DNA of 64,000 bases from Taxillus chinensis (GCA_023512835.1 CM042085.1:28479812-28543811); one strand, 5' to 3'; shown: positions 46,901-59,700, numbered from the stretch's first letter. Numbers and translations are program-made. Notes: generated by a model not told the origin, from the letters alone.

Positions 46901-49900
46901 AAGTATGCCACCATCTATGGATGCTCAGATGCAACTATAGTTCTTGGAGCTGTTGGCAAGGTAGTAATATATATGTCAACATGTAGCTCCCCTGCCCAAC
47001 CAAGTATAAATTCTTCATTCTTCTATTTCTCTTTGTGAAAAAACCTGTGTTGAAAAGTAATGTACCTTGACTTTGTTCAGTGTTTTTATATTGTGATCAT
47101 GAACTCTATCATAAACACGGTTCGAAAATACGTACGAGGCGCCGCCTCAGACGGCGCCCGGCGCCTCAGGCCCCGAACGTACGGAGGCGGCCGCTCTGAG
47201 CCGGCGAACACTCGCCGGCCGTTCTGGGCGGGTGAGGCGGCCGCCTCACCGTCTGTACGCCCGCCTCACACACGGTACGGGGTGAGGCGGGCGACTTTAT
47301 TTTTAAAAAAAAAAAAAACAACGTATAAAAAACGTACCGTTTCATTCACTCGCGACGCAGCCCTACCTCAGTACCCGACGCAGCCGCCTCGACCGACGAT
47401 CGCTGCAATCGTCATCGACGATCTGTCCCTCGCCGCGCCGTGCCTCGACGCAGCCTCGCCGAGCCTCGCCTTGCGTCGACGCAGCCTCGCCGAGCTTCGC
47501 CTAGCCTCTACTCGCGTCGACACAGTCTCGCCGAGCTCGACACAGCCTCGCCAAGCCTCGCCGAGCCTTGCCTCCCGTCCACGCAGTCTCGCGAGCCTCG
47601 ACGCAGTCCCTCTCGCCCGATTCTGTCACTTCTCTCTCGCCCGATTCCCTCTCGCCCGAAACTGTCTGTGTGGCTGTGAGTATATATTATACTTAATATA
47701 TATTTTTCTAATTGTTTTTATTTAATTAACATTATGTTATATATTAATAACATTAATATTAGTTTGTATGTTTAATTATTCAAATTGCAGTGTTGTTTAT
47801 TGTTGTTGATCATTGAGCATACTTCCATTTGTGGTGTAATGGCAAGCAATCAAAGAAAAGATCCAGCTTGGAAGTATGGGATTGAAATTGAGAAAGATAA
47901 AAAAAAAGGATATAAGTATATTCGATGCAAATTTTGTGAAAAGGAAATAAGAGGGGGTGTATTTAGATTGAAGGAACATCTTGCAGGTAAAAGGGGTAAT
48001 GTTGCCCCATGTCCAAAAGTTCAACCAGAAGTTAGAGATGAAATGAAAAAATTTTTGATGATTCGGAGAAGTCAAAAAAATTAAATCAACTAGCTAAAGA
48101 AGAGATTATTGACAGTGCACAACATTGAACGAGGGGTCTATGAGAGGTTCAAGTAGTGATGGTGTTACTCAAAGAATGAATAGGGGACCTATGGATAGAT
48201 TCTTGGGGATTTTAGAGGATGATGTTGAGGAGATCAATGATATGGATAAAAGTGAACCTAAAAAAAGACTTACTAATAAGGAATTACGTGAGGATGTGTG
48301 TGCGGAGATTGGTCGATGTTTCTTTGATAATGCTCTTGCTTTTAATGTTATTGATAGTCCATCATTTATTAGCATGTGTCGGGCAATCGGCCGTTATGGA
48401 ATTGGTTTGAAAGTACCTAGTAGTTATGAGTTGAAGACTACCATTTTAAAAAAGGAGGAAGAAAATACTCAAACTTTTGTGAATGAAGTGAAGAAGACAT
48501 GGGTGCAAACAGGAGTGTCCATATTATCGATGGTTGGAAAGATACAAGGGGCGACAGTTGATCAACATTCTTGTCAATAATCCACGTGGAACAATTTTCT
48601 TGCGTTTATTGATGTTAGTGATGCAGTGAAAGATGCAAAGATGATATTTCAAATATTGGATGATGTAGTTGAAGAGATTGGAGAGGATTTTGTTGTTCAA
48701 GTAGTAACTGATAATGCCTCTAACTATAAAAAAGCTGGACAAATGTTAATGAAGAAAAGGACAAAATTATGGTGGACACCATGTGCTGCACATTGCTTGG
48801 ATTTGATTCTTGAGAAAAGCAAAGAAGGTATATTTATTTCTTTACGATATTATTTATTTAATTAAACTTTCATTACTAAATTGTGTGTTTCTTAATAGGT
48901 GACCCGGTTTATTTATAATCATGGGTGGATATTGGCATTGATGAGGAAGTTTACAAAAAAAGACTTAATTCGGCCTGCTCTCTACTAGGTTTGCTACAGG
49001 CAGTACTTGACATTACAAAGTTTGTATGAATTGCGTGAGCCTTTGGAGCAGATGTTAACTTCACAAGAATGGAGGGAAAGCTCGTGGGCGAATAAAGTAG
49101 AAGGAAAAGAATTGAAAAAGATCATTGTGAGGGATGAGAATTTTTGGTTAAGTATGTCTTATGCATTGAAGACAACTAGACCTCTTGTTAGTGTGTTGAG
49201 ATTAGCGATTCGAGAAGATCCCTGGAATGGGATTTATTTATGGAGCAATGGATGCGGCTAAAGAGGAGGTAGCCAAAAATTTAGGGGATGAATATGGAGC
49301 ATATAGTGAGATTTGGAAGATTATTGACAACAAATGGGATTTCCAATTACATCGCCCTTTGCATGCGGTGCTTATTTTATGAATCCTAGATTTCAATATT
49401 CGAACAAATCTCCACTCATATAGAGATTAAGACCGGGTTATTGATGTGCATGGAGAAGCTTATACCAAATTTTGAAGAAAGAGAGAAGGCTTGTCTACAA
49501 ATTACAGATTTCAGAGAAAAGAATGGGTTGTTTGGCTTCACATTGGCACAAAGTACTATACATAAATATAAACCCTGTAAGTCAAAATCTCATTTAAGTA
49601 TTCTATAATTATTTATCTAATTTCTAACTAGGTGAATTATTATTATAGCTGATTGGTGGATTCAATTTGGGGATCATACCCCAGAGTTAAGATCTTTTGC
49701 GGTGAGAGTTTTAAGTCTCACTTGTTTATCATCCAGGTTGTGAACGAAATTGGAGTGCATTCAATTGGGTACGTATGAAATTACAAATTTAGAATATATT
49801 TTTTAATATATATTTATTTATACTAATTTTATTTTCATTTATATTTGTAGATTCATTCTAAAAGAAGAAATCGATTGGCACAGAGAAACTAAACTCTTTA

Positions 49901-52900
49901 GTTTATATCATGTATAATAGAAAGTTGAGGGATAAGTTCATTAGAAAACAAAACTTACCTGATGGTGTTGACTCTCTACTAGCCAATCGATGTGCCTTCG
50001 GATGATGAATGGATAATTGAAGATGATATTGATGGAGATTTTGCAAACCTTTCATGCGAACCAAGTGAAAATTTGCAAGGAGAGACAAGTAGAGTTCAAG
50101 TAAGTTTAGTAATGTTTAATAATTAAATGAAAAAATTTCATTATATTTAAAATTATATATATATATATATTGATGTTATTTTTAATTATTTTGGTGTAGG
50201 AAAAGGAAAAAACATTTTGATTGAATCGGAAGATGAACCGGAAACGGATGACTTTTCTAGTGAAGAATCATTTTGGGATCCAAAATTTCGACCATTAGAT
50301 ACCAGGATGACACACTATTCAATTAAGATTAGAGTGTCTATTTGAGACCTTCAGGTTGTTTTGTTTTATTGAATATTTGAAATTGATTACAAAGACTTAA
50401 TTTTGTTTTTGAGTGAGACTTGATTTATATTTTTAGTTTGATTTTATAAAGTGTAAGACTATTATGATTGTAATATATTTCTATTAAAGTTGTGGAGAAA
50501 TTTAAGTTATTTTACTATGATAATATTTCCAGCATAAAATTATTGTGTAAGGTTGAGGCGCCCGCCTCGACCGTACTGAGGCGCCCGTATATCCGTACAG
50601 CCTTCGGCCGTACCGTTCCCGCCTCACGTATTTTTGAACCTTTATCATAAATAGATTTATTCTCAATCCACTACAATATGCACTTAAAAAAAAAAAAAAA
50701 AACTTCTTCTTGGACAAATTTAATTGTTTTTGATTTCTGTTTTCATGTTTGTTTGTTATAAACATATAATTGAATTTGGATTTCAGCTTGTGTGGGCTTT
50801 AAGATGATTTTGATATCAATTAGTCTTTTTCGTATTGCATAATTTCAAATTCTCATTCTTTAATGTGATCAGGCCATCAGGAATCATGTTGAATTTCATT
50901 TTTTGTGAATTTTATTTGTTAACAGGCTGTGAGAGTAGAACACTGTGAGCGAGTCCATGTGATTACTGTGGCAAAACGGATCTGCATTTCTAACTGTCGT
51001 GAGTGTGTGTTCTTCCTGGGGGTTAACCAGCAGCCGCTCATTGTCGGTGATAACCATAAACTGCAGGTGAGTGTGACTTTGGTTTTTATTATCAAATTTC
51101 CAAGTATTTAAATTATTGAACTTTTTATTAAAGGTAGGGTTTATAGTTTATGGCGATTATTTCCAGCACACAATTCCATGTGCATGGATGAACTTGCCTC
51201 ATGTCATGAAGCCAAGCTAGCCTTGATACAGATTTTTTAGTTTTTTAGTGTTGACTCCTAAAAATAGCCTAAATAAATATTTATTTATTTTGACTTATAA
51301 AGTTTTGTATTCTTTCTTGCTTTACCCCTCATCCCACATTTCCAATAGTTGGCACCGTACAATACATATTATTCACAGTTAGAGGACCACATGGCTCAAG
51401 TTGGCATTGAAGCAACTATCAACAAATGGGATGATTTTTTGACACTGGGAATGATTGACCCGCATGATTCATTATCTCATCCAGCAGGTGTTTCTGATGT
51501 TCAGGCAGAGTCTGCTACTCGCTTACATCCTGACCAATTTACAAAGCTTTTGGTGATCTCTCTCTCTCTCTCCACACGATAGAATATATATTAAGCTTGG
51601 CGTCACTCCATATATTGAAATTTCATTTTATGGTCTTCTTTTCATTTTATGGTCTTCTTGTTTGTGATGCCCAAGATTCCAAGCTGGTTTGGAGTTTCAT
51701 CACAAGGATCAACCAAAGAAAACCCATTTCCATTACCAGATCCTTATAGGCTGTCTCAGCAGAGAAACGTATGCCAGTCTTTCCTTTTTTCAACTTTCCT
51801 TAATGTATTTCATGGACATGATTGAATAATTTGGTTGCTTTTCAGCATAAAAATTTAGGAGAGATTAAGCAAGTATTGAGGGAGGTACCACTTGAAGAAA
51901 ACCGGAAGCGGGAGTTATCATCTGCTCTCCATATGTACTTCAAAGACTGGTTATACGGTAATAGTTTTTTTTACGTCATGCAACTTAAATATATTATTCG
52001 CCTTCGTGGGTTTAGATGCACGGTTTCATCTGTATAATTCTTAGGCCATAGAAAAGAATAAAAACTTATATTGCCATTGATGAAGATTCAAGCAAGAGCA
52101 TAAATCCTAATGAAAATTAAAGTCATAAGAGTAAATGCCCCGGCTAAAAGGTGAAAGGTCCACGTGCCATGAACCTAGCCAAAGATGGAGCACTGGTTTT
52201 CCTGCAGATTCCTATAACTAAATATATTGTGGCCTCAAGAGTTAATGTGGGCTTCTTTGATAAAACTTCAAATTGTAATCAGATCATGAGTGCTTGTGAC
52301 ATGGTGTTGGGCACTCAGTCGATATGGTGATTTTATGATATGCTTGTGCTCTGTCTATTCCTACGTGGACTCGGAAGTAGTTTAGAGAATTTATTTCTGT
52401 TTGTTTTCTATAATATCTACAAAGGTAATTGTTATTATCGGACTACTCTTTGATCAAAATAATAGTAATTATCGGACTAGTATTTTCATACCATGTATCT
52501 ATGATTTATGTTTGAGATAAAAAAAATCTTTAATGGTGTTTCAAGAAGGTTGGAAAATACATTGATGGCTTTGTATTTCTGTGTGCCTTTACTCAAGACT
52601 TGTGCTTTTAGAGCATTAGTAGAAGATTTCATAAAAGTTTATTTTCATATATTTATGAAAAAAAATTAAGATCATAAAATCATTCCCATAATAAATGTTT
52701 TATATTTAATTTTCTTTATAAGATTTATACAATATTTTTTAATATATTAAAAAGTATTATTCACTTTCTGTAATTATTAAATTATATAAAAATATATATT
52801 ATCTCTCTTTTATGTTTTTATTATATTTATTTTTATTTTATATTAAATTATAAAAAAGTATTATTCAATAAAAAATAATATAAAATATTATTTTAGTAAT

Positions 52901-53186
52901 ACATAGAGTAATTTAGAAAATCTATTTTGGTGTATATTTATATAGAAAAGTAAAAAGTAATTTAAATATGTAAAATTAAGAAAGCTTATGTTAATGCTTT
53001 TAGACCGTTTAAAATGTTATTCATTTTAAATATTATTTAAAATGTGGTATGGAGATTGTATATATCATTTGGGAATTTTTATTATGTATATTCCTGTAAT
53101 ATTGATTGATAATTGATTTTATGAAATTTTACTGTGTTAATGATGTGGCAGCCTCGGGAAATATTCGTCAGCTTTACTGCCTGTAG
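43908..53186 (+). CDS. TBCCD1: TBCC domain-containing protein 1 (TBCCD1), nine exons
   Basis: Exons: 43908-44366, 45211-45351, 46339-46698, 46856-46960, 50926-51066, 51349-51552, 51676-51768, 51846-51957, 53152-53186. Every intron is GT-AG. All junctions are phase 0 except the last (phase 1). The sum is 1650 bp, 549 codons plus TAG. Exon 1 has HPRREPFEHGLIPTPKL and HKDSATVADVWPSTSAFDG, hallmarks of plant TBCCD1. Residues about 300-440 form the C-CAP/cofactor C-like beta-helix domain (VIYVLAPLKYATIYGCSDA, AKRICISNCRECVFFLG). The end has HKNLGEIKQVLRE and SALHMYFKDWLY. Animal and algal TBCCD1 act at centrosomes or basal bodies; the plant role is not established. The start is the first in-frame ATG. 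Introns 2 and 4 carry transposons. No lesion is seen in the coding sequence. Confidence 0.92.
45409..45999. mobile_element. hAT-type MITE (591 bp) in intron 2, TSD CTTGTATG
   Basis: The ends are TAGGGCTGCAAACGAACCGA and ...AGTTCATTTACAGCCCTA, imperfect inverted repeats. The exact 8-bp duplication CTTGTATG flanks it (45401-45408 and 46000-46007). The interior is full of GTTCACGAACGTT-type motifs in both orientations and has an AT-rich core (45600-45780). It begins only 58 bp after the intron 2 donor. Confidence 0.85.
47340..47660. repeat. GC-rich degenerate minisatellite in the hAT 5' region
   Basis: Irregular copies of a unit like GCCTCGCCGAGCCTCG with CGTCGACGCAG interspersed. The Ser/Ala/Arg-rich frames across it (47060-47725) are products of the repeat, not a protein. 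It sits upstream of the transposase start and may be its promoter or 5' UTR. Confidence 0.6.
47839..50345 (+). pseudogene. hAT transposase with BED zinc finger, interrupted
   Basis: From the ATG at 47839: a BED finger (IRCKFCEKEIRGGVFRLKEH), a frame break near 48082, then FLGILEDDVEEI and a block typical of the DUF659-type hAT core (48125-48580). After a break comes VVQVVTDNASNYKKAG and WWTPCAAHCLDLIL (48626-48825). An intron (about 48826-48898) follows, then FIYNHGWILALMRKF and a further frame break near 48986 (RPALY). At about 49007-49261: LTLQSLYELREPLEQML. Near 49650 the hATC dimerisation part begins: WWIQFGDHTPELRSFAVRVLSLTC. An acidic tail follows. Several stops and frameshifts mean that, as read, it makes no full transposase. 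Confidence 0.8.
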
Positions 53187-53600
53187 GGAGAATGAAATTG
53201 TGAGCAGGAGGGAGAAAGCATTTTTCGATGGCTCACTCCATGGGCCACGGGCCTTGAGGGCAGTTCCGAGTTCACTGTATGCGCTTTAAACGATGCACCT
53301 ATATAGCGTGTTAATGTCGATGCAGATAATGCCACTGAAGCAGGCTAACCAATGTCATTGTTGTTCCTTAAACCAATAAGTCATGCCTTCATATTTTTTA
53401 GCCCAGTTTTGAAGTATTATGAATGACAAATGTATCAAATAAATCCTTGCCTTGCTATTTGTTCCGGGCCAAATTATTATTGAGGTTGATAAAGCCATCC
53501 CACTTAATTATTGGATCAATTAAGCCTTTTTTTCAGCTAATCAATAACATTTGTTAATGTACCGCCAATATATTGATTAAGATTAAGATTTAAATCAATA
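53187..53600 (+). other. Putative 3' UTR of TBCCD1, then no gene
   Basis: After the TAG at 53184-53186 the sequence is AT-rich, with a polyadenylation-like AAATAAAT near 53438. No further coding frame up to the LTR fragment. Confidence 0.4.
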
Positions 53601-54293
53601 TATATTCATTTGTTAATGAATATGTATGATTGTGTTTTGTTTTAACTTATGTTATGTGGGATTGTAATGTGAGACTTGTGTGGTCCTGGGACGTGATAGC
53701 TTGTGTGGGTTGTGGTTGTGATAGCTTATGTGGTTGTGGTCGTGATAGCCTGTGTGGTTGTGGTTGTGGTTGTGGTAGCTTATGTGGTTGTAGGTGTGAT
53801 TATTTGCGTGGCTTACTTATGTGTTACTTAGATTATGAGTGTCACGAAGTTAAAAATGTTGATTATAAACTGTTTGTGTATTATTACCACGAGATCTGTA
53901 CATATGCACTTATCATATAGATACTAGGAGCATGGAATGGGTTGGGGAGACATGATTCCTATTGAACTGTGGTTGCTCACTTTTCCTATTATGATTTGTT
54001 TGTTTTTAGGAACCTACGGACGTTAAGCGTGACACCAAGGTGGAAGATTGAGTTATTGTTTTGTTTGATTTTTTTCTTTCTATTTTGAATTGTTCTATAG
54101 AACTGATGTAACCCTATTGGGAAGTGATGTAAAAGATTTGGTTATTTAATAAAATGTAGTTTGATTTATGAACATTTATTATGTTTGTTTGTGATGTGCT
54201 ATGTGGTATTGCTAAACCCTACCCCTTGCCCACCGGGTGGGTAAAAGAGAGTTACGAATCGATTTTCTCGAATTGGAAATCCGAGATGTGACA
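53600..54293 (+). repeat. Gypsy-like LTR fragment, relative of 1833-3525
   Basis: The stretch GGTTGGGGAGACATGATTCC and the following AGGAACCTACGGACGTTA and ACCAAGGTGGAAGA match the minus strand of 2080-2200. The end GAGATGTGACA corresponds to the LTR end at 1833. No PBS follows, and the 5' start is not found. A TG-rich array (53690-53810, units like TTGTGGTTGTGATAGC) produces a Cys/Gly-rich frame that is not a gene. Confidence 0.6.
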
Positions 54294-54460
54294 AATAACT
54301 ATGATGAGCATCCAAATCATCAAGATGATAAGGTAAGACTATTCAAGATTACCTTTCAATAATTTTTGATAAACCTAAAGCCATTATTGAAACTAATATA
54401 AAAGCTAAAAAAATCTATGTATAAAATATGGGGGTGGTCTAATAGGCTAAGTTTTGGCTT
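54294..54460. other. No feature recognised
   Basis: Short AT-rich spacer between the LTR fragment and the LINE. Confidence 0.3.
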
Positions 54461-54522
54461 AACTACTTTACCATGACATACAATGCGTGGCACGCGTGTG
54501 AGGAAGGGTGACGCGATAACGA

Positions 54523-55169
54523 ATGTCGTGTTGCGATTGTCCATCGCAATGGCAACATTTAGCGGATTGTGGTAGTGCTAGAGTTTGCAATGAAGGTAGG
54601 GTTTTTTCAAGCATCCTCCATGTGGAATCAAAGACGTTCGAGGTGAAGCTTCTCGGTCGGACGATACGGATCATGGAGAGAAGTCGGGCGTGGGTCAGAC
54701 TATCTCGCTCAATCAGGTCGTTACGTCTTGGCCGAGCTCGTTTCTAGTGGAGATGACCAACCTCCCTCTAGCCCGTTTCGAGGTTCGTTTGTTTCGCGAG
54801 GGAACCACGCTTTATTTGGCTCAAGGCGGTGCAACCGAAACTGGAGCTTCCTTTTTCTCTTTACCATTGGATGTCCCGATCTAAGGGGACACTTTTTATC
54901 CCTGCCGGCCGCAGCCCTCAAGGGTGGACCGAGAGCGTGCGGCTTGTTAGACAAGAAGGTGGGTGGTCGTTAGGTTGGCAGTGGCACTCCAAGCGTGCTA
55001 CTCTAGCCATGACTCTGCGTGCAACTTTGTATGTGACTCTAGTTCATTCTGCGATGTGGTGTCTAGGGATGGTGGTGAAGGACGAGTGACAACACGCAAC
55101 ATTGGCGCTCACGCATTTGTCAACTTGTCCCTTCAGGTGAAGCTTGGCATTGGGGATCGTGGTGCCTAG
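54523..55169 (+). pseudogene. LINE ORF1-like remnant
   Basis: Frames in two or three phases. One contains FEVKLLGRTIRIMERSRAWV, like the start of the plant LINE ORF1 domain that ends in a zinc knuckle (Val/Arg-rich, then KGTLFIPAGRSPQGW and a RLVRQEGGWSLGW block). No CCHC knuckle is readable. Frameshifts prevent a continuous product. Confidence 0.5.
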
Positions 55170-55989
55170 TACGTAGTTTATACGAGTGTGATTCTCGTGC
55201 GACCGGCCAGGGTGTTGACATCTCCCTTTTAGTTTATAGTGGTCCTTGGTCAGTTGTGGTCGTTCAGGTTAGGGGAGGGGGCAATAGGGATGTCCTCTTG
55301 GGGGTCACCTCCCACATGGCGATTTGAGCTTGGGGAAGGCAGCAGGTGAAGCCCTCCTATTGAAGAGCATGACTAGGTAGTTGGGCTGGGGGTGGGGGCC
55401 ACTCCGATGGGGGCTGTGACTATTTACGATGTCGGGGATTATGGTGGGAGTATTTTGGCTAGTGGGTGCTGCCTAAATATCCAAGCGGCAAGGGAAGGTG
55501 GTGAAGGGGAAGTCTCACAGGGTGGTTGTGATCAGTTTGGGAGAGGTGGTTTCCTTTTTTCGGAGTCCAAGGGAGGACGTATTTGTTTCTCCTGGTGCAC
55601 TAGTGGCATTGTTGGGGGAGGATTTGTTGGGCAGCTAGGCCGTCCTACCTCTGGTTGCTATGGGTCCGCTCATTGATGCTCTCTCTGAGCATTCTTGTCA
55701 CTCATTGAAGTCGGAGTGGGTACTACGAAGGTATAAGGTCATTGGAAAGGTGTTAAGGGTGTGAATTATGAGGGGTTTAAACATGCTATGTCTGACTTGT
55801 TGCGGGCTATCGAGGCTCGGCATCTTGCTCGAAGGATGGTGCCCCTACTCGACGCGAGCACGAGCTTAAAGGTATGCGGGATCTTAAACGGATTGCATCT
55901 TCGATTAATTATAATGTAGGGGCTTCTCAACCTTCTAGGGGAGGGCAATGACTGGTTTGGCTTTTCGGGAGGACCTTGAGTTAACCCAA

Positions 55990-56017
55990 TGAGTTTGAGT
56001 TTGAAACTCCTATCGTG

Positions 56018-56050
<33 letters not shown>

Positions 56051-56457
56051 GGGGGGGGAGGGAGGGGGGGTATGATCGGTTGAAGTGCCTTTGCCTTAAC
56101 AATTTGATTCGAGAGTGGAAGGCTGACATCATTTGTTTGCAGCAGACTAAGTTTGAGCTTGTGTCGGAGGACCTCATGAAGCTTTTGTGTCAATATCGTT
56201 TCGTGGATTGGTTGTTTCTTGGTTCTGTGGTGTTGGCCGGTGGCATTCTTTTAATGTGGGATAGTCGTGTTGTTCGTAAGTTGGATGATGTTGTGGGTCA
56301 GTTTGTTGTGTTCTGCAAGTTTCAGAATGTGGGAGACCATCGTGTGCGGATGTTCTCTAGGGTGTATAGTTCTCATCTTGCCAGTGATTGGAGACTGATG
56401 TGGGATGAGCTTACCGACTTGCATTCTTGGCGAGAGGTGCCATGTGTCACGAGATGA
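55990..56457 (+). pseudogene. LINE ORF2 endonuclease domain, truncated
   Basis: Begins MSLSLKLLSWS at about 55990, which corresponds to the N-terminus of plant LINE ORF2 (usually KLLSWNVRGLN). A GT/poly-G tract at 56019-56070 replaces the next residues. Then come LNNLIREWKADIICLQQTK (the catalytic Glu position of ..QETK is Gln here), LAGGILLMWDSRVV and WRLMWDELTDLHSW. The domain stops at the LTR of the chromovirus before its second half and before RT. Confidence 0.75.
56019..56070. repeat. (GT)n plus poly-G microsatellite inside the LINE ORF
   Basis: About 14 GT repeats followed by 22 mostly G bases, sitting within the endonuclease reading frame. Confidence 0.95.
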
Positions 56458-56789
56458 GAATTTAACCCACACGGCAGCTAGCTTTTCTTGTATCTCAGAT
56501 CACTAAGTTCAGCCGTCCATTGTTTGCCTACGATCCTGGAACCTGTTAGGCAATCACACAAACAATAGCAAGTATACATGCATAAGTAATGTGAGAAATA
56601 CATTCTCTTTGTATTGATTGAATGAAAGTTGTACAACATTGAAACTATCCTATAGAGCCTTGCTCTACATATATATGTTAATACTTTTTCATATGTGCCA
56701 CTAGGAAACATACATAATGATACAAATTACATGATGGTGCTAACTAAGTTAGCTCCCATTAGGAGTTATACAAAACATAAGAGGCTACA
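56445..56789 (-). repeat. 3' LTR of the chromovirus (345 bp)
   Basis: On the minus strand it begins TGTAGCCTCTTATG and ends CATCTCGTGACA. A PPT-like GAGTGGGAGAGAATTT precedes it. It is inserted in the LINE endonuclease. Confidence 0.7.
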
Positions 56790-59700
56790 AAATTCTCTCC
56801 CACTCAATCTCGCTGCGCCCTTGATGTGAGTGTTACATGAAATGCCTTGATCTCTTCTGGGGAATTGCCATAAGTCGGCTTTTCGTTCCCAACTTGCCTC
56901 TTCGTCAAGTCTGTCCTTCCATTTAACGTAATACTCCACGTTACTTGGAGTTACGCCTCTTCTCGGCACGACTCGTGAGCCATTATCTCATTAACTTCTT
57001 TGTGGTGAACTTTGTTAAGCGTTGTAGGGGCTCGCATTGCGTGTTGCCTACTCAGGTCTTCGTCGGCATGAAAGGGTTTGAGTAAACTCATATGAACCAC
57101 CTGGGTGTCCCTGCATCTTCACCGGGAGTTCTATCTTGTAGGCCACCTTCTTGATTCATTTCAAAACTCGAAAAGGTCCTTCATATCTGCGCACCAAACC
57201 CTTGTGCTTCTACCTTAGCGTCTTTGTTTGGCGCGAAAGGAGTTTGAGCATCACCATGTCTCCTTCCTAGAACTCGACTTGTTATCGATGTTCATCTGCC
57301 CACTTCTTCATCTTTTTCACTGCCTTGTATAAGTATGTCCTTGCAAGATCGGTTTGTTCATGTCATCCCTTAACAAACTTATACGCCGCAAGACTTCTTC
57401 CAAGATAACCAATTATGAAAGAAGTTGGCATCATCAATGTTATTCAGTAGTAAACTCGAACGAACTCACGTTCATCAACTCGCACTTCTATAAGTTATAC
57501 GAGAATTGGGCAATATCCAATGACTTCACCCAATCCTTCTGGTTGGCACTCACATAGTGCCTCAAGTACGACTCCTACCATCCGTTTGTAGGTGAAAACT
57601 TGTGGAGAAGTTCAAGTCCGAACCCATTAGATAAAAGAACTCTATTCAAAATCTTCCTGTAAACCTAGAGTCTTAGTCACTAATGATAGACTTCGGAATA
57701 CCCTAATACTCCACCACATGTTTGAAAAATAATTGGGCTATATTGTCTGACTGTACAATCCTTCGGAACTACAATGAAAACTCCATACTCGAGAATCGGT
57801 CGACCACCACAATGATCGTTTTACATCCTTCAGACTTTGGGAGAGCAACGATAAAGTCTATCGAAACACTTTCCCAAGTTCTTTCTAGAGTAGGCAACGG
57901 CTCCAACAATCCCTCCAGATTGTCAATTCTCAATCTTGTCTTGTTGGAACACAAGACATGTCCGCACGTATATTTAGACGTCCTCCACCATTTGAGGTCA
58001 ATAGTCAGTCTGTTCTATCAATACCAATATACGATCCACTCCTGGATGTCCCGCCCATTTTGAGTCGTGACACTCCTTCAGAATTTTCCTCCAAAGATTT
58101 CCCCACTTCGGCACAAAGACACGCTCTCCCCGCATGTATAATAGTTCGTCCCCGACCAAAATCTGCGCATCTTCCCTTCCTTGACACATTTCACCAAGTA
58201 CTTGGCCAATGGGTCATGCTCTATCCCTTCCTTTAATCTCAAAAGCAAAGGGAATTGTGGTTGATCGATGGCCACAAGTTCTGCCTTCCTGCTTAGTACA
58301 TCCGCCACCACATTCATTGTGCCTAGTTTGTACTCCAATAAAAAGTCAAATTCCGCCAGGAATCCTTGCCATCTCGATTGCTTGGAGTTAGGTTCCTTTG
58401 GGTGTGGAAATAACTCGTCACAATGTTGTCTGTCTTCACCACGAACCTTGCTCCAAGCAAGTAATGTCTCCATGTCCGCAAACAATGGATGACTACCGTC
58501 ATTTTCTTCTCATGCACGGTATACCTCGGCTTGGTGTCATTGAGTTTCCAGCTCTCGTAAGCAATCGAGTGTTCTTCCCGCATAAGAACTCCACTAATGG
58601 CAAAGTTAGAAGCATCGGTATTCATTTCATACGAGTTCTTGTGATTCGGCAATGCCACCACCAATTATGCCATCACCATCCACTTAAGCTCCTCAAAGGC
58701 TTCATAGCAAATCTCGCTCTACACCCAGCGCTAGTTCTTTTTCAATAACTCCATTAGGGGGAGCGGCAATGTGGGAATAGCCCCGGATGAATCTTTGATA
58801 GTAGTTCACCAATCCAAGGAACGACTGCAGTTTAGGAACTCTCTTAAACGTCTCCCATTCTTGGATGGCTCGTATCTTCTTCTTGTCCATTTGAAGATTC
58901 CCTCCACAATAACATGACCAAGGAATGACACCTCATCTCGGCCAAAGCTACGCTTCTCCTTCTTCACGTACAATTGATTTTCCCGTAATACTTGGAAGAC
59001 TTGTCATAAGTGTTCCCAATGTTTTTGCAATGAATTGCTATATACCACAATATCATTGAGGTACATCACGATGAATCTATCCAAGAACGGTTGAAACACT
59101 ATTCATCAATGTACGAACGTGGCAGGAGCATTTGTGAGATCAAAGGGCATCACCAAGAATTTGTACGATCCATATCTCATCACGCATGCCGTATTTGGTT
59201 CATCTCCTTTACCTATATGCACTTTCTAATACCCCGACCTTAGGTCCAGCTTCAAGAACCATCTCACACCTCCCAACTGGTCGAATAAATCTGAAATGAG
59301 TGGAATCGGATACTTGTTCTTCAATGTGATTTTGTTTAACGCCTGATAGTCAATGCAGAGTCGCAATGACCTATCTTTCTTCTTTTGGAACAACACCGGG
59401 GCTCCAAAAAGCGCCTTGGACAGCCAAATAAATCTAGCATCCAAGAGCTCTTTGAGTTGCTTCCAAAGTTCATCCAACTTTGGTAGTTCCATGCAGTAAA
59501 GCATTTCCAGGGGGGCCTCATGCTCTTCTCCAGCTCGATTGTATGGTCCACCTCCCTCTTTGGTGGAAGTTGTTTAGGAAGTTCCGCTGGCATCATATCT
59601 TGAAACTCTCATAGGACCATCTTAACCTCTATTGGGGTTTCACCCCCATCCTCCATGATATCTTCCTCCTTAAGAGTCACAAGAAAGGTTGGCTCCTGTC

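Larger units (their letters stand above)
47116..50643 (+). mobile_element. hAT DNA transposon (3.5 kb) in intron 4, TSD ATCATAAA
   Basis: The terminal repeats are CACGGTTCGAAAATACG and, read inward from the right, AAAGGTTCAAAAATACG. The exact 8-bp duplication ATCATAAA lies at 47108-47115 and 50644-50651. Subterminal regions are GC-rich with repeated GAGGCG and GTACGG motifs at both ends (47140-47300 and 50550-50630). It encodes a BED-finger hAT transposase in the same orientation as the host gene. The host exons 4 and 5 on either side remain in frame across the intron. Confidence 0.88.
54470..56444 (+). mobile_element. L1-type LINE, 3'-interrupted
   Basis: ORF1-like sequence (about 54520-55170) is followed by a GC-rich linker and the start of ORF2 at about 55990 with an apurinic endonuclease domain to 56444. 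The reading frames are broken. The reverse transcriptase that should follow is absent, because a chromovirus LTR starts at 56445 in the middle of the endonuclease. The sequence style fits plant L1-clade LINEs. Confidence 0.7.

Noticed and set aside
47060..47725. 221-codon Ser/Ala/Arg-rich frame
   Set aside because: It starts outside the hAT element, crosses its end and runs through a GC-rich minisatellite; no domain, so not a gene.
53630..53920. Cys/Gly-rich 96-codon frame that looks like a small secreted protein
   Set aside because: It is encoded by a TG-rich tandem array within an LTR fragment; it has no signal peptide and the Cys spacing simply follows the repeat.
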